A stretch of DNA of 64,000 bases from Saccharopolyspora aridisoli. GTDB taxonomy: Bacteria; Actinomycetota; Actinomycetes; Mycobacteriales; Pseudonocardiaceae. A program made the translations under genes and the position numbers. The notes beneath the pieces are model-generated. The model made no database searches, was not told the origin of the DNA, and saw only the letters and a program-made list of their open reading frames with translations. Shown piece by piece: positions 39,323-51,300 of this stretch. Position 1 is the first letter of the stretch; each line of letters starts with the position of its first letter. Where the stretch lies: positions 1 through 64,000 of the forward strand of contig NZ_SMKV01000019.1 of NCBI RefSeq assembly GCF_004348445.1, written 5' to 3'.

Positions 39323-42300
39323 GTTCGTCGCTGCCGATCCGGTGGTCGGCACCGCTGGGGCTTCGCTCTCGCCGAGGAGTTCGGCGACCAGGTGGTCGGC
39401 GAGCTCGGTCGGCGTCGGGTGGTCGAACACGAGGGTGGCCGACAACGTGAGCCCGGTCGCCGCGCCGATCTGGTTGCGCAGGTCGACCGCGGTGAGCGAG
39501 TCGAAGCCGAGGTCGCGGAACGGCGCGTCCGCCTCGACCGCGTCCGAATCGCCGTGGCCCAGGACCGCGGCGGCTCGTTCGCGCACCAGGGTCAGCATCG
39601 CGCTGCGCCGTTGGCCCTCGGCCATCGCCACCAGCGCCTGCCGCATCGCCGGTTCCTCGGTGGGTTCCTCCGCATGCGCCGCTCGGGCTTCCGGGATCTG
39701 GGAGAACAACGCCGAGCGTTCGGCGAGCGCTCGGGCGAAGGTGTCCCAGCGGACGTCCGCGACGGCGACGGCGGCTTCCTGACCGGGGACCACGCGGCTC
39801 AGCGCAGCCAGCGCGCGCTGCGCCGGGACCACCGGGAGGCCGCTGATGCGCAGGTGGGAGCTCATGCTCCGGTCGGTCGTCTCCGCCCACGGGCCCCAGC
39901 CGACGAAGCGGGTCGTGCGGCCGCGCTCGTCGCGCTGGTGCGCGAACGCAGCCAACCGCGCGTCGTGGGCCGCTTGCGGCGAGCTCCCGCGCACGCCCCA
40001 CGTTCCGGCGATGGAACCGAGCACCACGAACGCGTCGAGCTCGCGGTCGTCGAGCAGCGCGTCGAGGTTGGCCAGCCCGGCCAGCGCGTGATCGGGCGCC
40101 TCGGCGTGCTCCTCGCCGGCATGCACCACCGCGGTCAGGTCGTCACCGATGGTGTCGAGCAGCGCGGCGAGCTGGTCGCGGTCGCCCGTGTCGCAGACCG
40201 CGACGGTCGCGGGAAGTTCCCGCGCCGCCTCGGAGGCGTCATCGACGCCGGTGAGCACGAGGTGGTCGGCACCGTTGTCGCTCAGCCAGCGGGCGACCGC
40301 CTCGCCCATGGGACTCGTGCCGCCGACGACGAGGACCGTGCCCCGGGGCTCGTAGGGATCACCGCTCGTGGCACAGCGCACCAGACGCCGGGCGTGGGCG
40401 CCGTCAGCGCGGATCGCGATCTCGTTCTCACCGTCGGGCACCGAGCCGAGCCACTCGCCCACGACCTCGGGCAGGTCGATCAGACCGCCCCAGCGCTCCG
40501 GGTGTTCCAGCGCCACCACCTGCGCCTCGCCCCAGATGTCGGCCTGGGCGGCGTTGCGCAGCGGCTCGGCGGCCACGGCGACGGCACCGCGCGTCACGCA
40601 CCACAGCGGCGCCGTGATCCCGGCCTCGGCCAGGGTCGTCAGCAGTTCGTCAGGCCGGGTTCCCAGCAGCGACACGACACCCGCGAACTCCTCGTGCGCG
40701 TGCTCCGCGCGGACGGTCTCAGCTCGCACCACCTCGGCACCGAGCGCGTCGGCGGCGGCCGCCGCCCACTCGTCGCCGGTGGGCACGAGCGCCAGCCACC
40801 GTCCCCGCGCAACACCGGTGCCGGTGACCGGGGTCCAGGAGATGTTGTAGAGCCAGTCCTCCGAGCCGGATTCGGCGGTAGCGTTAGCGGTCTGGGGCCA
40901 GTAGCGCTGGCGCTGGAAGGCGTAGGTCGGCAGGTCGATCCGCCGCGCGCCGGTGCCCTCGAAGAAGGCGGACCAGTCCACGGACAGGCCTTCGACGAAC
41001 ATCCGGCCGAGCGCGGAGGCGAACGCCTCCTGCTCGTCGCGGTCGCGGCGCAGCAGCGGAACACTGCCTTCGACGAGCACGGACAACGGCCCGTCCGGTC
41101 CGATCTCGACGAACCGCGCCACCCCGGCCTCGCGCACCGCAGCCACGTTGTCGGCGAAGCGCACGGTCTCCCGCACGTGCCGCACCCAGTGCTCGGGCGA
41201 GGTCACGTCACCGCTGGTTGCCAGCGGAATTCGCGGTTCGTGGAAGGACAACCGCTCCACGACGGCGCGGAACTCGTCGAGCATCGGGTCCATCAACGGC
41301 GAGTGGAACGCGTGGGAGACGGTCAGGCGCTTGAATTCCCAGCGCTGAGCGAGCTCCAGCACCTCGCCCTCGACACCCGCCAGCACCACCGACGACGCAC
41401 CGTTGACCGCCGCGATCGACACACCGCCCGTCAGGTGCGGTGCGACCTCGTCCTCACCGGCCCGCACCGACACCATCGCCCCACCTGCGGGCAACGCCTG
41501 CATCAGACCGGCGCGCGCCGACACCAGAGCTGCCGCGTCCTCCAGCGAGAAAACCCCGGCCACGTGGGCGGCGGCGACCTCACCGATCGAATGCCCCACC
41601 AGCTGGTCCGGCACGAGCCCGAGCCACTCGACCAGCCGGAACAGCGCCACCTCGACCGCGAACAACGCGGGCTGGGCGAAACCGGTCCGGTCCAGCGCTT
41701 CGACGTCCGAACCCCACATGACCTCGCGCAGCTCCGGGTCCAGGTGGTCGAGCACCTCGTCCAGCGCATCCGCGAACACCGGGAACCGCTCGTACAAGCC
41801 GCGGCCCATGCCCACGCGCTGCGCGCCCTGCCCGGAGAACAGGAAGGCGGTCGAACCGCCGCGCCGCACCGCACCTCGGGCGATCTCGACCAGGCCGGCG
41901 TCGGCGGGCACCAGCACGGCCCGGTGCGCGAACGCCGAACGGCTGGTCGCCAGGGAGTGGGCGACGTCGATCGCGTCACCGTCGGCGCCGCGCACCCGCT
42001 CGATCTGCGCGTCCAGCGCCGCCGAGGTCTTGGCGCTGATCAACCACGGCGCGGCCACGGGCTCCCGCCGCTCGACCGGGCGCGCTTCCTCCGCGACGCC
42101 CTCCAGCACGACGTGGGCGTTCGTGCCGGACAGGCCGAAGGCGGACACGCCCGCGCGGCGCGGACGTCCCGTCTCGGGCCATTCGGCCGCCTCGGTGAGC
42201 AGCTCCAGCGCGCCGGACGTCCAGTCGATGTGCGAGGTGGGCTTGTCGACGTGCGCGGTCATCGGCAGGATTCCGTGCCGCATCGCCATGACCACCTTGA

Positions 42301-45300
42301 TCACACCGGCGACACCGGCCGCGGCTTGCGCGTGCCCGATGTTCGACTTCACCGAGCCCAGCCGCAGGGGCCGGTCGCGGTCGCCGAACGTGGAGAGCAG
42401 CGCCTGCGCTTCGATCGGATCGCCCAACGTGGTTCCCGTGCCGTGCGCTTCGATCACATCGATGTCGGCCGTGGACAGACCGGCGTCGGCCAGGGCGCTG
42501 CGGATGACGCGTTGCTGCGCCGGGCCGTTCGGGGCGGTGAGGCCGTTGGACGCGCCGTCGGAGTTCACCGCCGAACCGCGCAGCACGCCCCACACCTCGT
42601 GACCGTTGCGCTTCGCGTCGGACAACCGCTCCAGCACCAGCACGCCGACTCCTTCGGACCACGCGGTCCCGTCAGCCGCGTCGGCGAAGGCCTTGCACCG
42701 GCCATCCGGTGCGAGCCCGCCCTGCGCGGTGAATTCGACGAACGAATCGGGGCTGGACATCACGGACACACCACCGGCGAGCGCGAGCGAGCACTCGCCG
42801 CTGCGCAACGCGCTGGCCGCCCAGTGCATCGCGACGATCGACGACGAGCACGCGGTGTCGACGGTGACCGCGGGACCTTCCAGGCCGAGCGAGTAGGCGA
42901 TGCGGCCGGACATGACGCTCGCCGTGTTGCCGGTGGCCAGGTAGCCCAGCACGTCGGCGTCCAGCGAGCGGCGGAGCACGTGCTCATAGTCCTGACCGTT
43001 GGTGCCGACGAAGGCACCGGTTTCGCTGCCGCGCAGGGACACCGGGTCGATACCCGCGCGTTCCAGCGCTTCCCACGCGGTTTCGAGCACCAGCCGCTGC
43101 TGCGGGTCCATCGCCACCGCCTCGCGCGGCGAAATCCCGAAGAACGCCGCGTCGAAGTTCGCGACGCCCTTGAGGAAGCTCGCCTCACGCGCGGCGGAGG
43201 CTCCGGAGTTCAGGACGGCGAGGTCCCAGCCGCGGTCCGTCGGGAAGGGGCTGACCGTGTCCTCGCCGTCGAGGAGCAACTGCCACAGCTCCTCCGGTGA
43301 GCTGATGCCTCCCGGGAAGCGGCAGCCCATCCCGACGATCGCGATCGGTTCGTCGGTGGCGGCACGCACGATCGCCACGGGTTCGGCCTCCACCGAACCT
43401 GCGGCCTGCGCGAGCAGGAACTCCGCCAGTTCCACGGGGGTCGGGTGGTCGTAGAGCAGCGAGGCCGGCAGGGTCAGGTCGGTGGCCGCCGCGAGCCGGT
43501 TGCGCAGCTCCAGCGTGGTCAGCGAATCGAAGCCCAGGTCGCGGAACGCGCGTTCGGCGTCGACCTCGGCACCACGCGCGTGGCCGAGCACCCCGGCGAT
43601 GTGGGTCAGCAGCAGGTCGAGCATCGCTCCGCGGCGCTCGACCTCGGGCACCCTCGCCAGCTCGCGCAGCGGCTCCGGCTGCGCACCGGCGCGGGACCCG
43701 GCGCTGAGCTGCGCGCGCCGCGCCTCGGGCAGGTCACCCACCAGCGGTGCCGGGCGGAGCTGGATGAGGCCGGGGAGGAACCGCGCCCAGTCGATGTCGG
43801 CGACGGCGATGGAGGTGTCGCCGCGTTCGATCGCCCGCCGCAGCGCGGAGATCGCCAGCTCAGGAAGCAGCGGTGCGAATCCGCCGCGCCGCAACCGTTC
43901 CTCGACGCCCTCGTCGACCGCCATGCCTGAATCGGCCCACGGGCCCCACGCGACCGAGGTCGCCGCGAGCCCCTGCGCACGGCGCATCTCGGCGAACGCG
44001 TCCAGGTAGGCGTTGGCGGCGGCGTAGTTGCCCTGGCCCGCCGCGCCGAGGACACCGGCGGTCGAGGAGAACAGCACGAACGCGTCGAGGTCGGTGGTGA
44101 GCTCGTGCAAGTTGCGCACCGCGATCGCCTTGGCGCGCAGGACGTTGGTGAAGCTCTCCGGCGTGAGCGATTCGACCAGCGCGTCCTCGACGACACCGGC
44201 CGCGTGGAACACCGACGTGACGCGATGTTCGGCGAGCAGCGCCGCGAGGGCGTCGCGGTCGGCCGCGTCGCACGCGGCGATCGTGACCCGATCGCCCAGC
44301 TCCTGCGCGAGTTCCGCGGCACCGGGAGCGTCCGCACCTCGCTTGCCGATGAGCACCAGGTGCTCGGCGCCCGCCTCGACGAGCCAACGCGCCACGTGCG
44401 CGCCGAGCGCGCCCGTGCCACCGGTGACCAGCACGGTTCCGGGGCGGAACTCGCCTCCGGGCTCATCGTCGCCGACCTCGCCGCGCACCAACCTGCGGGA
44501 GTAGACGCCGGAGGGCCGCACCGCGACCTGGTCCTCACCGGTTCCCGCCAGGACGCCGGCGAACCGGCGGAGCGCGTTGCGGTCGAGCTGCTGCGGCAGG
44601 TCGACCAGGCCGCCCCAGTGCTGCGGGTGCTCCAGCGCGATGACGCGTCCGAGCCCCCACACAGCGGCCTGCTCGGGAACCGGTCCGGGATCGGTCGCGC
44701 AGGCGGAGACCGCGCTGCGGGTCGCGACCCACAGCGGTGCCTCGATCCCGCTGTCAGCCAGCGCCTGCACGGCCGAAGTGGTGGCCGTCAGCCCCGCGTG
44801 GAGGTCGGCGTCCAGGGCCAGCAGCGACAGCACACCGTCGAAGGAGCCGTCGAGACCGCGCAGCGATTCCGCGAGCACCGCCCGGTCCGGCTCGGTGACC
44901 TCCAGACCGACGACATCGACACCGAGTCCGTCGATCAGGTCGCTCGCGTCGTGCCCGGACGGCAGGAGCCCGAGCCACCGGCCGGTCAGCGCGCCGGAGG
45001 CCGTCACGGGCCGCCACGTCACGCGGTAGCGCCAGGAGTCCACGGTGGACATCTGGTGCCTGCGGCGCCATTCGGCCAGCGCCGTGAAGTCCTCGCGCTC
45101 CACCGCGTCCCAGAACCGCTCGTCGAGCGGCACCGAATCCACGGCCCCACCAGCCGAACCCCCGCCGGCGGGGACGGTCTCCGGCCAGAACCGCTCGTGC
45201 TGGAACGGGTAGGTGGGCAGGTCGACGGTGCGGGCTCCGCTGTCGGCGAAGAACGCCGTCCAGTCGACACCGGTGCCGCGCACGTGCACCCCGGCCAGTG

Positions 45301-48300
45301 CGCTGAGCAGGGACGGCACTTCCGCGCGGCCCGGGCGCAGGGCTGGCGCGAGCACGGCCTCACCGCCGAGGACCTCGTGGGCGAGTCCGCACAGCGTTCC
45401 ACCGGGGCCGATCTCCAGAGCCGCGCGCACGTCCCGCTCGGCGAGCCGCGCCACGCCGTCGGCGAAGCGCACGGTGTCGCGCACGTGCCGCACCCAGTGC
45501 TCCGGCGAGGTCACGTCGCCTGCGGCGAGGAGGGGGATCTGCGGTTCGTGGAAGGACAGGCTCCCCACAACAGCTCGGAAGTCCTCCAGCACCGGGTCCA
45601 TCAGCGGCGAGTGGAACGCGTGGGACACCGCCAGCCGCTGGGACTTCCAGCGCTGAGCGAGCTCCAGCACCTCGCCCTCGACACCCGCCAGCACCACCGA
45701 CGACGCACCGTTGACCGCCGCGATCGACACACCGCCCGTCAGCAGCGGCAGCACCTCGTCCTCACCGGCCCGCACCGACACCATCACCCCACCTGCGGGC
45801 AACGCCTGCATCAGACCGGCACGCGCCGACACCAACCGGCACGCGTCCTCCAGCGAGAACACCCCCGCCACGTGAGCGGCGGCGACCTCACCGATCGAAT
45901 GCCCCACCAGCTGGTCCGGCACGACGCCGAGCGAGACCACCAGCCGGAACAGCGCCACCTCGACCGCGAACAACGCGGGCTGGGCGAAACCGGTCCGGTT
46001 CAGCAGCTCGACGTCCGAGCCCCACGCGACCTCGCGCAACGGGCGGTCCAGTTCGGCGTCGAGGTGCGCGCACACCTCGTCGAAGGCATCCGCGAACACC
46101 GGGAACCGCTCGTAGAGATCCTGTCCCATGCCCAGGCGCTGCGAACCCTGGCCCGAGAACAGGAAAGCCGTGCGGCCGCGCGTCGCCACGCCACGCACGA
46201 GCGCCGCATCGGGCTGGTCGTCGCGCAGCGCGGTCAGACCGCGCACCAGTTCGTCGCGGTCCTCGGCGATCACCGCGCAGCGGTGCTCGAACGTCGAGCG
46301 CGCGGTGGCCAGCGTGCTCGCGAGATCGGTCAGGTGCAGGCCGGGACGCTCGTCGAGCAGTTCCAGCAACCGCGCTGCCTGCTGGCGCAGCGCGCCGTCG
46401 GCGCGGGCCGAGACGAGCACCGGAACGGTGCCGCCGACCGGCTCGGCGTCCGGCGGCTCGACCGCAGGCGCCTGCTCCAAGATCGCGTGCGCGTTCGTCC
46501 CGCTGAGCCCGAACGACGAAACCCCCGCCCGGCGCGGACGGTCGACCTCGGGCCACGCGGTCTCCTCCGCGAGCAGGTCGATGGCACCGGGAACCCATTC
46601 CACCTTCGTGGACGGCTGCTCGACGTGCAGCGTGCGGGGCAGCACGCCTCGCTGCAGCGCCTCCACCACCTTGATCACGCTGGCGACGCCGGAGGCCATC
46701 TGGGTGTGGCCGATGTTGGACTTGATCGAGCCGAGCAGCAGCGGCCGTTCCCGGCCCTGGCCGTAGGTGGCGAGCAGGGCGTCCGCCTCGATCGGGTCGC
46801 CCAGCGCGGTCCCGGTCCCGTGCCCCTCGACGGCATCGACGTCGGAGGCTTCCAGGCGCGCGTTGGCCAGCGCCTGGCGGATCACCCGCTGCTGCGCGAG
46901 TCCGTTCGGGGCGGTGAGCCCGTTCGACTCGCCGTCCTGGTTGACGGCGCTGCCCCGCACCACCGCGAGGATCTTGCGGCCCTCGCGCTGCGCGTCGGAG
47001 AGCCGTTGCAGCAGGACGAGACCGACGCCCTCGGCGAGGGTCATGCCGTCGGCGGCCTCGGAGTACGCCTTGCAACGCCCGTCCCCGGCGAGTGCCCGCT
47101 GGCGGCTGAACCCGACGAAGGCGCCGGGAGTCGACATGATGCTGACACCACCGGCGAGGGCGAGCGAGCTCTCCCCTCCCCGCAGCGACTGGCACGCGAG
47201 GTGCAGGGCCATCAGCGACGAGGAGCACGCCGTGTCCAGGGTGACCGCGGGTCCTTCCAACCCGAACAGGTAGCTGATCCGCCCGGACAGGACGCTGGAG
47301 AGCGCACCGGTGATCATGTGACCCTCGTCGGGGGCCGATCCACCGCGGCTGGCCGAGTAGTCCTGGTAGCTCGCGCCGATGAACGCGCCGGTGGGGCTTC
47401 GGCGCAGGTCGTGCGGGTCGATGCCCGCGCGCTCGATCGCCTCCCACGCGGTTTCCAGCAGCAGGCGCTGCTGCGGATCCATCGACAGCGCTTCGCGCGG
47501 GCTGATGCCGAAGAACCCGGGGTCGAAGTCGGCGGCGTCGTGCAGGAACCCACCCTGCGCGGAGTACGTGCTGCCGGGCCGGTCCGGGTCCGGGTCGTGC
47601 AGGACGTCGTCCCAACCGCGGTCGGTGGGGAAGCCTGAGATGGCGTCGACGCCGTCGGCGACCAGCCGCCACAGGTCCTCCGGCGAGCTCACGCCGCCGG
47701 GATACCGGCAGGCCATGCCGACGATCGCGATCGGCTCGTCCTCCCGGACCGCGGCGACGACCGGTGCGGCGCGACGGGTCTCGGTGCCACCGACCTCGGA
47801 CAGGAGGTGGTCGGTCAGGGCCAGCGCGCTCGGGTGGTCGAAGACCATCGTCGTCGCCAGCCGCAACCCGGTCGCGGCGGCGAGGCGGTTGCGCAGGTCG
47901 ACGGCGGTGATCGAGTCGAAGCCGACCTCGCGGAACGCCCGGTCCTCCGGGAGCGCGTCGGGGCTCGCGTGCCCGAGCACCTTCGCGGCCTCGGTGCGCA
48001 CCAGCTGCAGCACCGCCTGCTCGCGCTCGACCGCCGGCAGCGCGCGCAGCCGCGACACCAGGCCGCCGTCCGTCGCCTCGGGCTGCTCGGCCGCTGCGGT
48101 GAGCCTGCGGACCTCGGGGACCTCGTCGAACAGCGTCGTGGGACGCGCCGCGGTGAACACCGGGTGGTACCGGTCCCAGGCGACGTGCGCGAGGGCGAGC
48201 TCCGTCTCGTCGTCCTCGATCGCCCGCTGCAACGAGGCCAGCGCCAGCCGCGCCTCCATGAATTCCAGGCCGCTGCGGCGGATCTGCTCCGGGTCGACGC

Positions 48301-51300
48301 GGCCGAGTCCGAGGTCGTCGGACCAGATGCCCCACGAGATCGCGGTCGCCCGCAGGCCGCGGGCGCGGCGGTGGGCCGCCAGCGAGTTGAGGTAGGCGTT
48401 GCCCGCCACGTAGGCGGCGTGCTCGCCACTGCCCCACATGCCGGAGATCGAGGAGAACATCACGAACGCGTCGAGGTCCTCCTCCAGCAACGCGTCCAGG
48501 TTCCGCGCGCCCTCGACCTTGGCGCGCAGCACCTCGGCGAGGGCGTCGACGGTGGCTTCGTCGATCGAGCACAACCCGATGCTGGCGGCCGCGTGCACGA
48601 CCGAGCGGATCTGGTGGCCGTCGGCGCGCAGCCCGTCGAGCAGCGCGGCGACCGAATCGCGGTCGGCGATGTCGCAGGCGACGACCGTGGTCGGGGTGCC
48701 GAGCTCGCCCAGTTCGTGGACGAGTTCGGCGACGCCGGGCGCTTCCGGACCGCTGCGGCTGGTGAGCACAAGGCGCTCGGCGCCCAGGTGCGCCAGCCAG
48801 CGGGCGACGTGCGGTCCGAGCGTGCCCGTTCCGCCGGTGATGATCGTGGTGCCCCGCGGGCACCACTCACCGGGCCGATCGGCCCGGGCCGGGGCGCGGA
48901 CGAGCCGGCGGACGAGCACGCCGTTGGTGCGAACGGCGACCTGGTCCTCGTCGCCGGGCTGGCCCAGCACCGCCGCGAACCGGCGGGCACCGCGCTGGTC
49001 CAACTCCTCCGGCACGTCGATCGAACCGCCCCAGCGCTGCGGGTGTTCCAGCGCGGCCGACCAGCCGAGTCCGAGGGCCAGCGCCTGGGTCGGGTGCTCG
49101 ACGTCGTCGGACCGGCCGGTGGACACGGCGCCCCGCGTGAGGTTCCACAGCGGAGCGTTGATGCCGGCGTCGCCGAGCGCCTGGAGGAGGGCGACGGTGA
49201 GCACGAGCCCGATCGGCAGGTCCGCGCTCGCCCCGGTGGTTTCCTCAGCGGAGGGCAGCACCGAGACCACCCCGGTGGCGTCCACGCCGTGGAGCCGCTG
49301 CGCGAGCTCCGCGCGGTCCGCGCACGCCTCGTCGAGGACGACGCGGTGCACGGCGGCTCCGTGATCGGCGAGCGCCGCCGACACGTCGTCGTCGGCGATG
49401 CCGTCCGCGGTGACGAGCACCCAGGTACCGGTGAGCTTCGGGTCGCCCAAGCCGCGCAACGGCTTCCACGCGACCCGGTAGCGCCAGGAGTCCGTCGTGG
49501 ACTTCTCGCGGTTGCGCTCGCGCCAGGAGTTCAGCGCGGGGAGCACGGCGGCCAGGGATTCCTCGTCGACGTGCAGGCTGGAGGTGAGCGCGGCGAGGTC
49601 GGACTGCTCGACGGCGGTCCAGAAAGCCGCGTCGGCCGTATCCGCCTCGGTCTGCTCCGGCATGGCGGGCTCGATCCAGAACCGCTCGCGCTGGAAGGGG
49701 TAGGTCGGCAGGTCCACCCGCCGGGCGTCCGGGAACTGCTCGGCCCAGTCCACTCCGACGCCGCGGACGAACGCCTCGGCGAGCGAGCTGAGCACCCGGT
49801 CCACGCCACCGGCGTCGCGACGCAGCGTGCCGCACGCGACCGCGCGGGCTCCGGCGTCGTCGATCGCGTCCTGCACGCCCGGGGTGAGCACCGGGTGCGC
49901 GCTCACCTCGATGAACGCGTGGTGCCCGGAGGTGAGCAGGGTGTCAACGGTCTCGGTGAAGCGCACCGTGCGGCGAAGGTTGCGGTACCAGTACTCGGCG
50001 TCGGTGTCCGGACCGTCGATCCGCTCGCCGGTGACGGTGGAGAAGAACGGCACTCCGGGGCGCTGCGGCCGGATCGGGTGCAGCTCGCGCAGCAGCTCGT
50101 CGTGCAGGTCCTCGACGTGCCGGGAGTGCGAGGCGTAGTCCACCTCGATCCGGCGCACCCGCACGCCTTCGCCGGTCAGCGTCGCGCAGAACTCGTCGAG
50201 CGCGTCCAGGTCACCCGAGATGGCCACGGAGCGAGGGCCGTTGGTGGCTGCCAGCGACAGCCGGCCGTCCCACTCGGCGAGCCGCGGCTCGATCTCCCCG
50301 GCGGCCAGCGCGACGGAGGCGATGCCGCCGCGTCCGGCGAGCGAGCCCGCGATCGCCTTGCTGCGCAAGGCGACGACCCGCGCCGCGTCCTGCAGCGACA
50401 GGGCGCCGGAGACGCAGGCGGCGGCGATCTCGCCCTGGGAGTGGCCGATGACGGCGTCCGGTTCGACGCCGTGGGAGCGCCACACCTCGGCCAGCGACAC
50501 CATCACGGCCCAGGTCGCGGGCTGCACGACGTCCACGCGGTCCAGCGACTCCGCGCCGCGGACGACGTCGACGAGCGAGAGGTCCGTGAACGGGGCCAGC
50601 GCGGCGGCGCACTCGTAGAAGCGGTCGGCGAAGACGGGCGACTCGTCGAGCAGCTGCGCACCCATCCCGACCCACTGCGCGCCCTGGCCGGGGAAGACGA
50701 AGGTGACCTTGCCGTCCACGTCGGCGACGCCGCGAGCGACTTCGACGCCGTCGAGCAGCACCGCGCGGTGCTCCAGCAGCGACCGCAGCGTCAGCGAGTA
50801 ACCGATGTCGGCGGGGTCGGCGGCGACCTGCTGCACGCGCTCGATCTGGGCGTCGAGGGCTCGCGCCGACTTGGCCGAGACCGGCCACGGGACAGGCCCC
50901 TGGTGCGCGGTGACGACGGGGGAGGTCTGCTCGCTCGCGGTGCCTTCCAGGATGACGTGCGCGTTGGTGCCGCTGATCCCGAACGACGACACCGCGCACC
51001 GGCGGGCCCGTCCGGTCTCCGGCCAGTCCTGCGCGTCGTGCAGCAGCGAGAGCGCACCGGAGCTCCAGTCCACGTGCGTGGACGGCGTGCCGCAGTGCAG
51101 GGTCTCCGGCAACGTGCCGTGCCGCAGGGCCATCACCATCTTGATCACGCTGGCCACACCGGCGGCGGACTGGGTGTGCCCGATGTTGGACTTCACCGAG
51201 CCGACCAGCAGCGGGCGGTCCGCGTCGCGCTCCTGGCCGTAGGTCGCCAGCAGCGCCTGCGCCTCGATCGGGTCACCGAGCGCGGTACCGGTCCCGTGCG

